A stretch of 64,000 bases of DNA from positions 1 through 64,000 of the forward strand of contig CAKTBJ010000011.1 of the NCBI GenBank assembly GCA_934533075.1, in the 5' to 3' direction. Positions 8,231 to 16,700 of the stretch are shown here, piece after piece; positions within the stretch are counted from its first letter, which is position 1; each line of letters begins with the position of its first letter. The translations under genes and the position numbers were made by a program. This DNA is from an uncultured Paracoccus sp. (GTDB taxonomy: Bacteria > Pseudomonadota > Alphaproteobacteria > Rhodobacterales > Rhodobacteraceae). Under the pieces are notes generated by a model that did no database searches, was not told where the DNA came from, and saw nothing but the letters and a program-made list of their open reading frames with translations.

Positions 8231-9667
8231 TCAATCCATCCGGGTGATGAAGCGGGTGTCCAGATAGGCTTCGATGGCCTCCGAGCCGCCTTCGGTGCCA
8301 TAGCCCGAATCGCGGATGCCGCCGAAGGGGACCTCGGGCAGGGCGAGGCCCAGATGGTTGATGGTCAGCATTCCGGCCTCGACCTCGGCGCCCAGCCGTT
8401 GCGCCGCCTGCGCCGAGCGTGTCCAGGCATAGGCCGCCAGACCGTAGGGCAGGCGGTTGGCCTCGGCGATGGCCTCGTCCAGCGTGGAAAAGCGGTTGAA
8501 CACCGCCACCGGGCCGAAGGGTTCCTCGTTCATGATCGCGGCCTCCGCCGGCACGTCGGCCAGCACCGTCGGCTCGAAGAACCAGCCCTCGTTGCCGATC
8601 CGCCGCCCGCCGGTGACCAGCCGGGCGCCGCGCGCGATGGCGTCCTCGATCATCGCCTCCAGCGCGGGGATGCGGCGCTCGTTGGCCAGCGGTCCCATCT
8701 CGGTTCCCGCATCCAGCCCCGGACCCACCTTCAGCGCCTCCGCCGCGGCCGCAAAACCGTCGATATAGCGGTCGGCCACGCTGTCCTCCAGCAGGAAGCG
8801 GGTGGGCGAGACGCAGACCTGCCCGGCATTGCGGAACTTGTGCCCCGCCATCGTGGCGATCGAACGGTCCAGATCGGCATCCGCCGTCACGATCACCGGG
8901 GCATGGCCGCCCAGCTCCATCGTGGCGCGCTTCATGTGGCGCCCGGCCAGCGCGGCCAGATGCTTGCCCACCGGGGTCGAGCCGGTGAAGGTCACCTTGC
9001 GGATCACCGGATGCGGGATCAGGTATTCCGAGATCTCGGCCGGGACGCCGAAGACCAGCCCGATCACCCCCGCCGGCACCCCGGCATCCTCGAAGCAGCG
9101 CAGCAGTTCGGCCGGCGAGGCCGGGGTTTCCTCGGGTGCCTTGACGATGATCGAGCAGCCGGCGGCCAGCGCCAGCGACAGCTTGCGCACCACCTGGTTG
9201 ACCGGGAAGTTCCACGGCGTGAAGGCGGCGACCGGCCCGACCGGCAGCTTGACCGCCATCTGCGTCACGTTCGGCGCGCGGGCCGGGATGACCTGCCCAT
9301 AGGCGCGCTGCGCCTCGCCGGCGAACCATTCGATGATGTCGGTGGCCGAGATCAGCTCGCCTTTGGCCTGCGCCAGCGGCTTGCCCTGTTCGAGGGTCAT
9401 CAGCGGCGCGATGGCGTCGGCGCGCTCGCGCAGCAGGGCGGCGGCCTTGCGCATGATCTTCGCGCGCTCATAGGGGGGAACGGCCTTCCAGGTGGCGAAG
9501 CCGCGCTCGGCCGCGGCCAGCGCCGCGTCCAGATCGGCGGTATCGGCATGGGCGACGGTGCCGATCCGGGTGCCGGTGGCGGGGTTCAGCACGTCGATCA
9601 CGCGCCCGGAGGCGCCCGGCCGCCATGCACCGTCAATCAGCAGCAGCGTGTCCTGGTAGGTGGTCAT
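8231..9667 (-). CDS. NAD(P)-dependent aldehyde dehydrogenase, probably succinate-semialdehyde dehydrogenase type
   Basis: The 478-residue protein is a complete ALDH: PWN at residues 151-153, Lys176 in IVKAPEE, the Rossmann turn FTGSTPVGK (227-235), general base Glu251 in MELGGHAP, nucleophile Cys285 in GQVCVSP, and EEPFGPV. The AFTPWNFPV and QVCVSPTR context resembles the GabD-like group, so the likely reaction is succinate semialdehyde or a related aldehyde to its acid. The start is the ATG of [12 protein letters not shown]. Together with the class-III aminotransferase 2 kb upstream on the same strand it would form a deamination-oxidation pair for GABA, putrescine or a similar amine. The substrate is inferred. 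Confidence 0.85.
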   Translation of the reverse strand: MTTYQDTLLLIDGAWRPGASGRVIDVLNPATGTRIGTVAHADTADLDAALAAAERGFATWKAVPPYERAKIMRKAAALLRERADAIAPLMTLEQGKPLAQAKGELISATDIIEWFAGEAQRAYGQVIPARAPNVTQMAVKLPVGPVAAFTPWNFPVNQVVRKLSLALAAGCSIIVKAPEETPASPAELLRCFEDAGVPAGVIGLVFGVPAEISEYLIPHPVIRKVTFTGSTPVGKHLAALAGRHMKRATMELGGHAPVIVTADADLDRSIATMAGHKFRNAGQVCVSPTRFLLEDSVADRYIDGFAAAAEALKVGPGLDAGTEMGPLANERRIPALEAMIEDAIARGARLVTGGRRIGNEGWFFEPTVLADVPAEAAIMNEEPFGPVAVFNRFSTLDEAIAEANRLPYGLAAYAWTRSAQAAQRLGAEVEAGMLTINHLGLALPEVPFGGIRDSGYGTEGGSEAIEAYLDTRFITRMD

Positions 9668-9761
9668 GGCGGGTCTCCGGTTGGAATGGGTCGGTGGCTG
9701 CCTGCCGGGTTCGGCCGGGCTTTGCAAGGGGGGCGGGCGGGACTTGCCATGCCTTGTTACA

Positions 9762-9777
9762 CAAGGTATATACCTTG
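9762..9777. promoter_or_regulatory. Perfect 16-bp palindrome CAAGGTATATACCTTG, candidate PadR operator
   Basis: The palindrome CAAGGTATATACCTTG lies in the divergent gap between the aldehyde dehydrogenase gene and padR, 23 bases before the padR start. Its AT-rich core (TATATA) could itself be a -10 region. PadR regulators bind inverted repeats near their own promoters, so autorepression is the simplest reading. This is inference from position and symmetry. Confidence 0.6.
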
Positions 9778-9800
9778 CAACGATAGGTATGAGGCCCGAG

Positions 9801-10142
9801 ATGAAGCGCGAGACAGGTTCCAACTATCTGCACGGCGTCCCTGAACTGCTGATCCTGCGGCTGCTGAAGGAGCGGGAGATGTATGGCTATGAACTGGTGC
9901 AGGCCATCCGCACCGCGACCGGCGAGGCGATCGCCCTGGGCGAGGGCGTCGTCTATCCCATGCTGCACCTGCTGGAGCGGGAGGGCGCGCTGCGCTCCCG
10001 CCGCCAGACCGTCGCCGGCCGCAGCCGGATCTATTACAGTCTGACGCCGGCCGGGGATCAGCGTCTCGCCAGGGCCGCGGACGCATGGACCCGTATCGCG
10101 CATGCGGTCGGCCTCGTTCTGGGAGGGCCGGCGCGTGCCTGA
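9801..10142 (+). CDS. PadR-family transcriptional regulator
   Basis: The 113-residue protein has the PadR winged-helix pattern: [21 protein letters not shown] (helices 1-2), [18 protein letters not shown] (recognition helix) and [14 protein letters not shown] (wing). The start at 9801 has a GAGG ribosome site six bases upstream. An ATG at 9789 would add four residues but is less well placed. It is translationally overlapped by the next gene. PadR proteins usually sense small molecules or stress and repress an adjacent membrane gene, which fits the following HAAS-domain protein. Confidence 0.88.
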   Translation: MKRETGSNYLHGVPELLILRLLKEREMYGYELVQAIRTATGEAIALGEGVVYPMLHLLEREGALRSRRQTVAGRSRIYYSLTPAGDQRLARAADAWTRIAHAVGLVLGGPARA

Positions 10143-10785
10143 TCCGTTCGGTATCTTGCAGGACCGTCTTCTCCGCGCCGGTGTCCGGCCTGCCAGCGCA
10201 GCGCGCTATGTAGCGGAGCTTCGCGACCATCTGGACGATCTGGCGGGCGAGGGGATCGCGAACGGCCTCGGCGCTGCCGAGGCACGGCGGCAGGCCCTCG
10301 CCCGGCTGGGCGGCGTCGATGAACTGGCAAAGCCGATGATCGCGGACCGGCGGTTTCGGAGCTGGGCCGGTGCCGCCCCCTGGGCTGTCTTTCTGCTGAT
10401 GCCTGTCCTCGGTCAGGTCGCCGTGATCGCGGTTGCGGCGTTCCTTCTCGCCGCCGTCGCCTCGTCCGGTGCCGTTCCTGTCTGGTTCGGCACGGCAACC
10501 CTGGCTGCGCAATACGGGCTGGGCGGGCTGGTGCCCGTCCTGACGGCCTGGATCGTCGTTGCAACCGCCCTGCGCCAGCGGTCGCGCGCGATCTGGCCCA
10601 TGCTGGGGATCGGTGCGGCCGTCTGTGTCGGTGCGATGCTGCATCTGCCGGTGACGATGCCGGCACAGGGCCAGCCCGGCATGATTGCGATCACGCTGGC
10701 GCCGCCGGCCCTGCCGCATCTGCTTGTCCTGCTCGGCCTCGCCGCCGCGCCCTTTCTGCTGACCCGTGCAAAGGCCCTGACATGA
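10135..10785 (+). CDS. HAAS-type signalling/permease-prefix-like membrane protein
   Basis: The 216-residue protein starts at GTG (10135), with a GGGAGGG ribosome site seven bases upstream, and overlaps padR by eight bases. The N-terminal 75 residues, with AARYVAELRDHLDDL and GLGAAEARRQALARLGGVDELA, match the helical domain commonly found next to PadR regulators (HAAS/permease prefix). About four hydrophobic segments follow. The exact role is unknown. The padR-HAAS pairing is a recurrent stress-sensing unit in bacteria. It overlaps the next gene by ATGA. Confidence 0.75.
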   Translation: MPDPFGILQDRLLRAGVRPASAARYVAELRDHLDDLAGEGIANGLGAAEARRQALARLGGVDELAKPMIADRRFRSWAGAAPWAVFLLMPVLGQVAVIAVAAFLLAAVASSGAVPVWFGTATLAAQYGLGGLVPVLTAWIVVATALRQRSRAIWPMLGIGAAVCVGAMLHLPVTMPAQGQPGMIAITLAPPALPHLLVLLGLAAAPFLLTRAKALT

Positions 10786-11726
10786 CCCTGTTGCGCCGCA
10801 TCCTCCCTTTCGTGTCGGCGCTGCTCGCCGTGCCTGTCGCTGCCGCGGCTGCGTTGGAACGGGGCGAGGCGCAGCGCCCCGATGGCAGCACGTTGCACTG
10901 GACCCTCGACCTGCCGGATGGCGGCGGGAAAGTCGGGCTGGTCGTGCTTGCCCAAGGGTCGGGCTGCCTGCCCGCGATGCAAAGCCGGGCCATGCAACAG
11001 GCCCGGGCCGCGTTCGGGCGTTTTGCGGCCCTGACGGTCGAGCAATATGGTGTCACCCCGGACGACACGCCGCAGGCCGTGGACAATTCCGACTGTCCGC
11101 AGGCATTTCACGACAATCACACCGTTTCGCAGCGCGTGGCCGACTATCGGCAGATCATCGAGAACCTGCGGGATGCGGCGTGGTGGAATGGCGATCTGGT
11201 CCTGTTCGGCGGTTCCGAGGGCGGTCTGGCGATGGCGCGGCTTGCACCCGAGGTCGGCGCGGATGCCGCGATCCTGATGTCTACGGGCGGCGGCGTCACC
11301 TTTGGGGAAATGGTGCGCGAATCCGTCCCCCCGGAGGGCCGGCCGACTGTCGACGCCACGTTCGAGAAGGCGCGCCGGAACCCGGACAGCACCGAATTGT
11401 GGGCGGGGCATAGCCTGCGGTTCTGGGCGGATATGATCGACCGCCGGGCAGCCGACGACATGCTGCGCGCGGATACCGGCTTTCTGCTGATCCAGGGTGG
11501 CCGGGATGCGTCAGGATCGGTCGGCGTCGCCCGCGCCGTCAACGATCTGTTCGCCGAGGCGGAGCGGTGCAATCTGACCTATTGGGAGTTTCCGGCTTTC
11601 GACCACGGCATGACGGACCCGGACGGGGGGTCGCGCATGGCGGAGGTGCTGGCACAGGCCGATGGCTGGCTTGCCGCGCAGTTGGCCGTGGATCGCGCGG
11701 GGCGTCCGTGCATGCAAGGGCGTTAG
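10782..11726 (+). CDS. Secreted alpha/beta-hydrolase-fold protein
   Basis: The 314-residue protein has an N-terminal signal peptide (LLRRILPFVSALLAVPVAAAAA) and then an alpha/beta-hydrolase core. It has the nucleophile elbow GGSEGG (Ser at about residue 145), the acid residue in LIQGGRDASG and the histidine in FPAFDHGMTD. Several cysteines suggest a periplasmic location. The substrate is unknown; esterase or peptidase activity is possible. It is coupled to the HAAS gene and so probably controlled by the same PadR regulator. It converges on the aminotransferase gene 47 bases away. Confidence 0.75.
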   Translation: MTLLRRILPFVSALLAVPVAAAAALERGEAQRPDGSTLHWTLDLPDGGGKVGLVVLAQGSGCLPAMQSRAMQQARAAFGRFAALTVEQYGVTPDDTPQAVDNSDCPQAFHDNHTVSQRVADYRQIIENLRDAAWWNGDLVLFGGSEGGLAMARLAPEVGADAAILMSTGGGVTFGEMVRESVPPEGRPTVDATFEKARRNPDSTELWAGHSLRFWADMIDRRAADDMLRADTGFLLIQGGRDASGSVGVARAVNDLFAEAERCNLTYWEFPAFDHGMTDPDGGSRMAEVLAQADGWLAAQLAVDRAGRPCMQGR

Positions 11727-11773
11727 GCCTCGGTCCGCTTGCGTGGGCGTGGTTGTCCCTGCCCCGCGCCGCC

Positions 11774-13102
11774 TCAGAACCCCAGCTCTGCCGCAAGCAC
11801 GTCCAGCGCGTCGGTCAGCATCGCCATGATCTCGTCGATCTGGGCCTCGGCCACGATCAGCGGCGGGCAGACCAGAATGTGGTCGCCCTCGACCCCGCCC
11901 CGCGTGCGGCGGGAATAGACGATCAGGCCGCGATCAAGGCACAGGTCCACCAGCCGCTGATGGGCGTTCGCGGCCGGGGGCAGAACCGCCATCGTCTCGC
12001 GGTCGGCGACCAGTTCCGCCGCCAGCAGCAGCCCCTTGCCGCGCACATGGCCGATGAAGGGATAGCGGTCCATCAGCCCCTCCAGCCGCGCCTTCAGGAG
12101 CGATCCCATGCGCTCGGCATTGCCGATCAGGTCGCGGTCCAGCACTTCGCGCAGCACCGCCAGCCCGGCGGCGGAGGCCAGCGGGTTGCCGGCATAGGTG
12201 TGGCCGTGGGCAAAGCCGCCCGCATCCAGCACCGCCTCCACCAGATCGCCCCGCGCCGCCATCGCGCCCAGCGGCATGTAGCCCGCCGCGAACCCCTTGG
12301 ACAAGGCCACGATGTCGGGCGCGATCCCCCAATGCTCGGCGGCGAGGAAGCGGCCGGTGCGGCCGGCGCCGCTCATCACCTCGTCATGGATCAGGAAGAT
12401 GCCGAATTCGTCGCAGATCTCGCGGATGCGGGGATAATAGCTGTCGGGCGCCACCAGCGCGCCGGTGGAGGCGCCGCCCACCGGCTCCATGATGAAGCCG
12501 GCCACGGTCTCCGGCCCTTCCGCGAGGATGGCATCGCGCAGCATCCCGGCATAGCGCAGCCCGCGCTCGGCCTCGGTCAGGTTGTCGCGGTCCAGATAGG
12601 TGGTCGGCGCCGGGATTTTCGGCATGGCCTGCGTCATCGGCGCGAACGGCTCGGTCAGCGCCGCATAGCCGGTCAGCGCCAGCGCCCCCATCGTGGCGCC
12701 GTGATAGGAGGGAAAGCGCGAGATCACCTTCCACCGCCCCGGCCGCCCCAGCGCGATCTGCGCCTGCCGGGCGAATTTCACCGCCGATTCGACGGCCTCC
12801 GACCCGCCGGAGACGAAGAACACCCGGTCCACCCCGGCCGGCATCAGGCTGGCGGTCAGGGCGGCCAGTTCCTCGGCCGGCCGGTTCTGGAAATGCAGGC
12901 GATAGCCGAAGGTGGCCCTGTCCATCTGTTCGCGCATGGCGGCCAGCACGGCGGGGTTGGAATGGCCGATATTGCTGACCATCGCCCCCGAACTGCCGTC
13001 CAGATAGCGCCGCCCCTCGGTATCCCACAGGTAGATGCCCTCGGCCCGGTCGAGCATCGGCCGAGACAGCCGGGACTGATAAAACAGATGCGAGGGATTC
13101 AC
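11774..13102 (-). CDS. Class-III PLP-dependent aminotransferase
   Basis: The 442-residue fold-type-I enzyme has FFVSGGSEAVESA (residues 95-107), Tyr-His in SYHGATMGAL, Glu206 in FIMEPVGG, Asp240 in LIHDEVMSG and the PLP lysine Lys269 in ALSKGFAAGYMPLG. I choose the GTG start before NPSHLFYQS because AAGGAG lies about seven bases upstream; the longer frame has no ribosome site. Members with this profile move an amino group from GABA, putrescine, beta-alanine or taurine. The aldehyde dehydrogenase on the same strand is a plausible partner. Confidence 0.85.
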   Translation of the reverse strand: MNPSHLFYQSRLSRPMLDRAEGIYLWDTEGRRYLDGSSGAMVSNIGHSNPAVLAAMREQMDRATFGYRLHFQNRPAEELAALTASLMPAGVDRVFFVSGGSEAVESAVKFARQAQIALGRPGRWKVISRFPSYHGATMGALALTGYAALTEPFAPMTQAMPKIPAPTTYLDRDNLTEAERGLRYAGMLRDAILAEGPETVAGFIMEPVGGASTGALVAPDSYYPRIREICDEFGIFLIHDEVMSGAGRTGRFLAAEHWGIAPDIVALSKGFAAGYMPLGAMAARGDLVEAVLDAGGFAHGHTYAGNPLASAAGLAVLREVLDRDLIGNAERMGSLLKARLEGLMDRYPFIGHVRGKGLLLAAELVADRETMAVLPPAANAHQRLVDLCLDRGLIVYSRRTRGGVEGDHILVCPPLIVAEAQIDEIMAMLTDALDVLAAELGF

Positions 13103-13722
13103 GGCGCGGCTCCTTGGCTGGGACGGCGCCATTGAGGCCCGCCGCCGGATGCGGGTCAAGCGGTGCGGGCGACGAAGCCCATCTTCGGGGGGCGGGGCAT
13201 CGCGGCGGCATGACGGCCCGGCGGGATCGTCCTTGCCGCCCCCTGCCCGCTGCGGATCAGGTGCGCTTGCCACCCCAAGGCCCCGGCCCGTGATACGGCG
13301 CCGCGCAGGCCGGCGCGGTGGCGAAGGGGATCGGGGCGCGGCCTGCCATCGGTGCGCAGGCCGCGCTCGTCATTCTGGATCGTCGCCTCGGACAGGTGCA
13401 GGGCGCGGGCGGCGCCGATCCGTGACGGCCCCATCGCCCTGCGCCATGCCATGCTCCTTCGCTGGGCGGAGCGAGGGCCGTCACCCGATCCGCATTTCCC
13501 TTTTGTCGATGGTCGCGGCGAAGCGTCAAGCTCGGGTCCCGGCGACCCGGTGCGAGCGGATTTCACCCCTTCGGCGGCGGGCGGCCCGGCCCGGGCGCCG
13601 GCCGGAACGTCGCGCCATTTCCGGCCGGTCCCCGCCATGCAGGGCATTGAAACTCTTGCCTCGGCCTGGGGTGCATGCGACCCTTCGGCGCAGGTTTGCG
13701 GTATCGGTGACGGGGGCGAGTG
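13103..13722. other. 620-bp gap without a confident gene; possible remnant of a helix-turn-helix gene
   Basis: No reading frame here has a ribosome site plus family similarity. On the minus strand around 13380-13450, one frame reads GAARALHLSEATIQNDERGL, which resembles the helix-turn-helix of LysR-type regulators (AARALHLSQ type) but without the rest of the domain. It may be an eroded regulator of the neighbouring aminotransferase gene. The plus-strand end of the gap should contain the promoter of the alpha-2-macroglobulin gene. Confidence 0.3.
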
Positions 13723-16700
13723 ATGCGACTGGCAGGACAGGCGGGCGGGCTGAAGGCCGTGGCGATGGTTCTGGCGCTGGCGGGATCCGTGCTCGCACCT
13801 CCGGCGCTGGCGCAGGAGGAAAGCCCGCTGGTGCCGCTGCGCCGGGCGGTGCTGGCGGCGGATACCGACCTGCCGGGCGGCGACATCGACAAGATCTTCG
13901 ACATCTCGCTGGACGATTGCGTGCAGGCCTGCCTGGGCAATCCCGCCTGCGAGGCGTTCACCTACAACCAGCGGGCGCGCGCCTGCTTCCCGAAGGCGGG
14001 CGATCCGGCGCCCTCGGCCTTCCTCGGCGCGCTGTCGGGCCATGTCCGCAATGCCGGCGACCTGCCCGCAGCCGCGCAGGCCCGTGCCGATGCCGCGCCC
14101 GCCATCCGCGAGGGCGACTATCGCGCCGCCTATCAGCTGGCGCGCCAGGCCGCCGTGATGTGGCCGCCGGGCAACGACGCCGACCCCCGCGCCGCCGCGC
14201 AATCGGCCGAGGCGCGCGAGGACTGGCGCGCCGCCATCACCGCCATCGGCCCGCTGGTCGCGCAGCAGGACGAGGTGCAGGACTGGATGACGCTGGCCCG
14301 GCTGTCGCTGAAGGCCGGCGACGGCGGCCAGTCCGCCAGCGCCGCCATCAACGCCTATCTGCGCGCCGGCGACGATGCGCAGGCCGCCGATGCGCTGGCG
14401 CAGCTTGCCGCCGCGTGGGACAGCAATCGCGGGCAGGACTCGCTGGCGGTGCTGCGGCTGGCGGCCGGCCTTGCCGAAAGCGACGCCATCACTGACGCCC
14501 TGGCCCGCGCCGAGGAGCGTTACGGCATGCGGGTGCAGGACAGCGAGGTCAGGGCCGACCTTGCCCGGCCCAGCTTCTGCGTCAGCTTCAACCGCGCGCT
14601 GTCCGACAGCGTGGATTATGCGCCCTATGTGCGGCTGCCGGCGGGCGACCTGACGGTCGAGGCGCAGGATTCGCGCCTCTGCGTCGAGGGTTTCGCGCAT
14701 GGCGCCGAGGTCAATGTCACCCTGCGCGCCGGCCTGCCCGCCGCCGATGGCGAGACGCTGCGCAAGGATGTCGAGCTGAGCGCCTATGTCCGCGACCGCA
14801 GCCCCTCGGTGCGCTTCCCCGGCCGGGCCTATGTGCTGCCCGCGACCGGCGACCGCGGGCTGGAGGTGGTGACGGTGAATGCCGAGGCGCTGGAACTGCG
14901 GCTGTCGCGCGTGTCCGACCGCAACCTGATCGCCACCCTGCGCGACGACCTGTTCGCGCGGCCTCTGGACGGCTGGTCCGCAAGCTGGCTGCGCGACGAG
15001 ATGGCCACGCAGATCTGGCAGGGCGAGGCCGATCTGGCCGGAGATGCCGCCGGGAGCCTGAATCGCGAGGTCACCACCCGGCTGGGCATCCCCGACGCCG
15101 CCGGCCCGCTGGAGCCGGGCGTCTATGTGCTGGAGGCGCAGCTGCCCGGCACCGACGAGAACGATGTCGACTATTACGCCGATGCGGTGCCGGTGGCGGT
15201 GCAATGGTTCGTGGTCTCGGATTTCGGGATTTCCACGCTGTGGGGCGCGGATCAGTTGACCGTGGTGGTGCGCAGCCTGGCCAGTGCCGGCCCGCGCGAG
15301 GGGGTCGAGGTCGCGCTGGTGTCGCGCGCCAATGCCGTGCTGGCCACGGCGCAGGCCGATGCCGAGGGCGTGGCGCGTTTCGACGCCGCCGTGACGCGCG
15401 GCGAGGGCAGCGCCGCCCCGGCGATGGTCACGGTGACGGCATGGGAGGGCGAGGGGGCCGACCGCAAGCCCGCCGACATGGCTTTCCTGTCGCTGCTGGA
15501 CCCGGAATTCGACCTGTCGGATCGCGGCGTGGCCGGGATGCCGGCGCCCGGCCCGATCGACCTGTTCATGACCACCGATCGCGGCGTCTATCGCGCCGGC
15601 GAGGTCGTGCATGTCACCGCGCTGGCCCGCGACGGCGCCGCGCGCGCCGTCAGGGACGTGCCGCTGATCGCCGTGCTGACCCGTCCCGACGGGGTGGAGG
15701 CCGCGCGGTTGCGGCTCGATCCCGACGCGGCGGGGGGCTATGTCTACGACCTGCCCATCGACGCCTTCGCGCCGCGCGGCACCTGGCGGCTGGAGATGCG
15801 CGCCGGCGCCAATACCCCGCCCCTGGCCAGCGCCCGCATCCTGGTCGAGGATTTCACGCCCGAGCGCATCGACTATCCGCTGGACCTGCCCGAGGGCATG
15901 CTGTCCAGCGGCGAAAGCCTGACCATCGACAGCGAGGCGCGCTGGCTGTTCGGCGCGCCCGCCGGCGAATTGCCCTGGGAGGCCTGGCTGGCCGTCAAGC
16001 CCGCCTTCGCCCTGCCCGCCTTCGCCAATTACGCCTTCGGGGTGGAGGAGGGCCGCACCGCCAGCCTCGACACCATCGGCACCGGCGTGACGGCCGAGGA
16101 TGGCAGCTTCGCGGTGCCGGTGGACCTGCCCGCCGGCGACAGCCTGGCCGAGGCCACCGTCCGCGTGCAGGTCAGCGAGGGCGCCGGCCGTCCGGTCGAG
16201 CGCAGCGATACGCGGCTGGTGATGCCGGACCAGCCGATCCTCGGCATACGCAAGCTGTTCGACGGCAATACGGTGGCGCAGGATTCGGATGCCCGCTTCG
16301 AGGTGATCGCGGTGGCGCCGGACATGACCCGCGCCGCCATGCCCGCCCGCTGGGTGCTGACCCGGATCGAGACCGATTATGTCTGGTATCGCAGCGGCAG
16401 CCGCTGGAACTGGGAGGTCGTCACCCACAGGAAGCGCGTCACCGGCGGCGAGGTCGAGATCGGTGCCGATGCGCCGGCGCCGGTCTCGGTGGCGCTGGAC
16501 TGGGGCCAGTATGAATTGCGCGTGGAACCGGCCGAGCCGGGCGCCGGCGGGGCCGCCGCCGTCACCTTCTGGTCGGGCTGGGCAATGGCCGGGGCCGGCA
16601 GCGAAAGCCCCGACCGGCTTTCCGTGCGGCTGGATGCCGCGAATTACCGCGCCGGCGACACCGCCAACCTGACCATCGAGGCCGAGGAGGACGGCATCGC

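Noticed and set aside
7384..8301. A 305-residue minus-strand protein made of repeats across the tandem block
   Set aside because: Copies two and three are out of frame with each other (247-bp spacing), and no ribosome site or family similarity is present.
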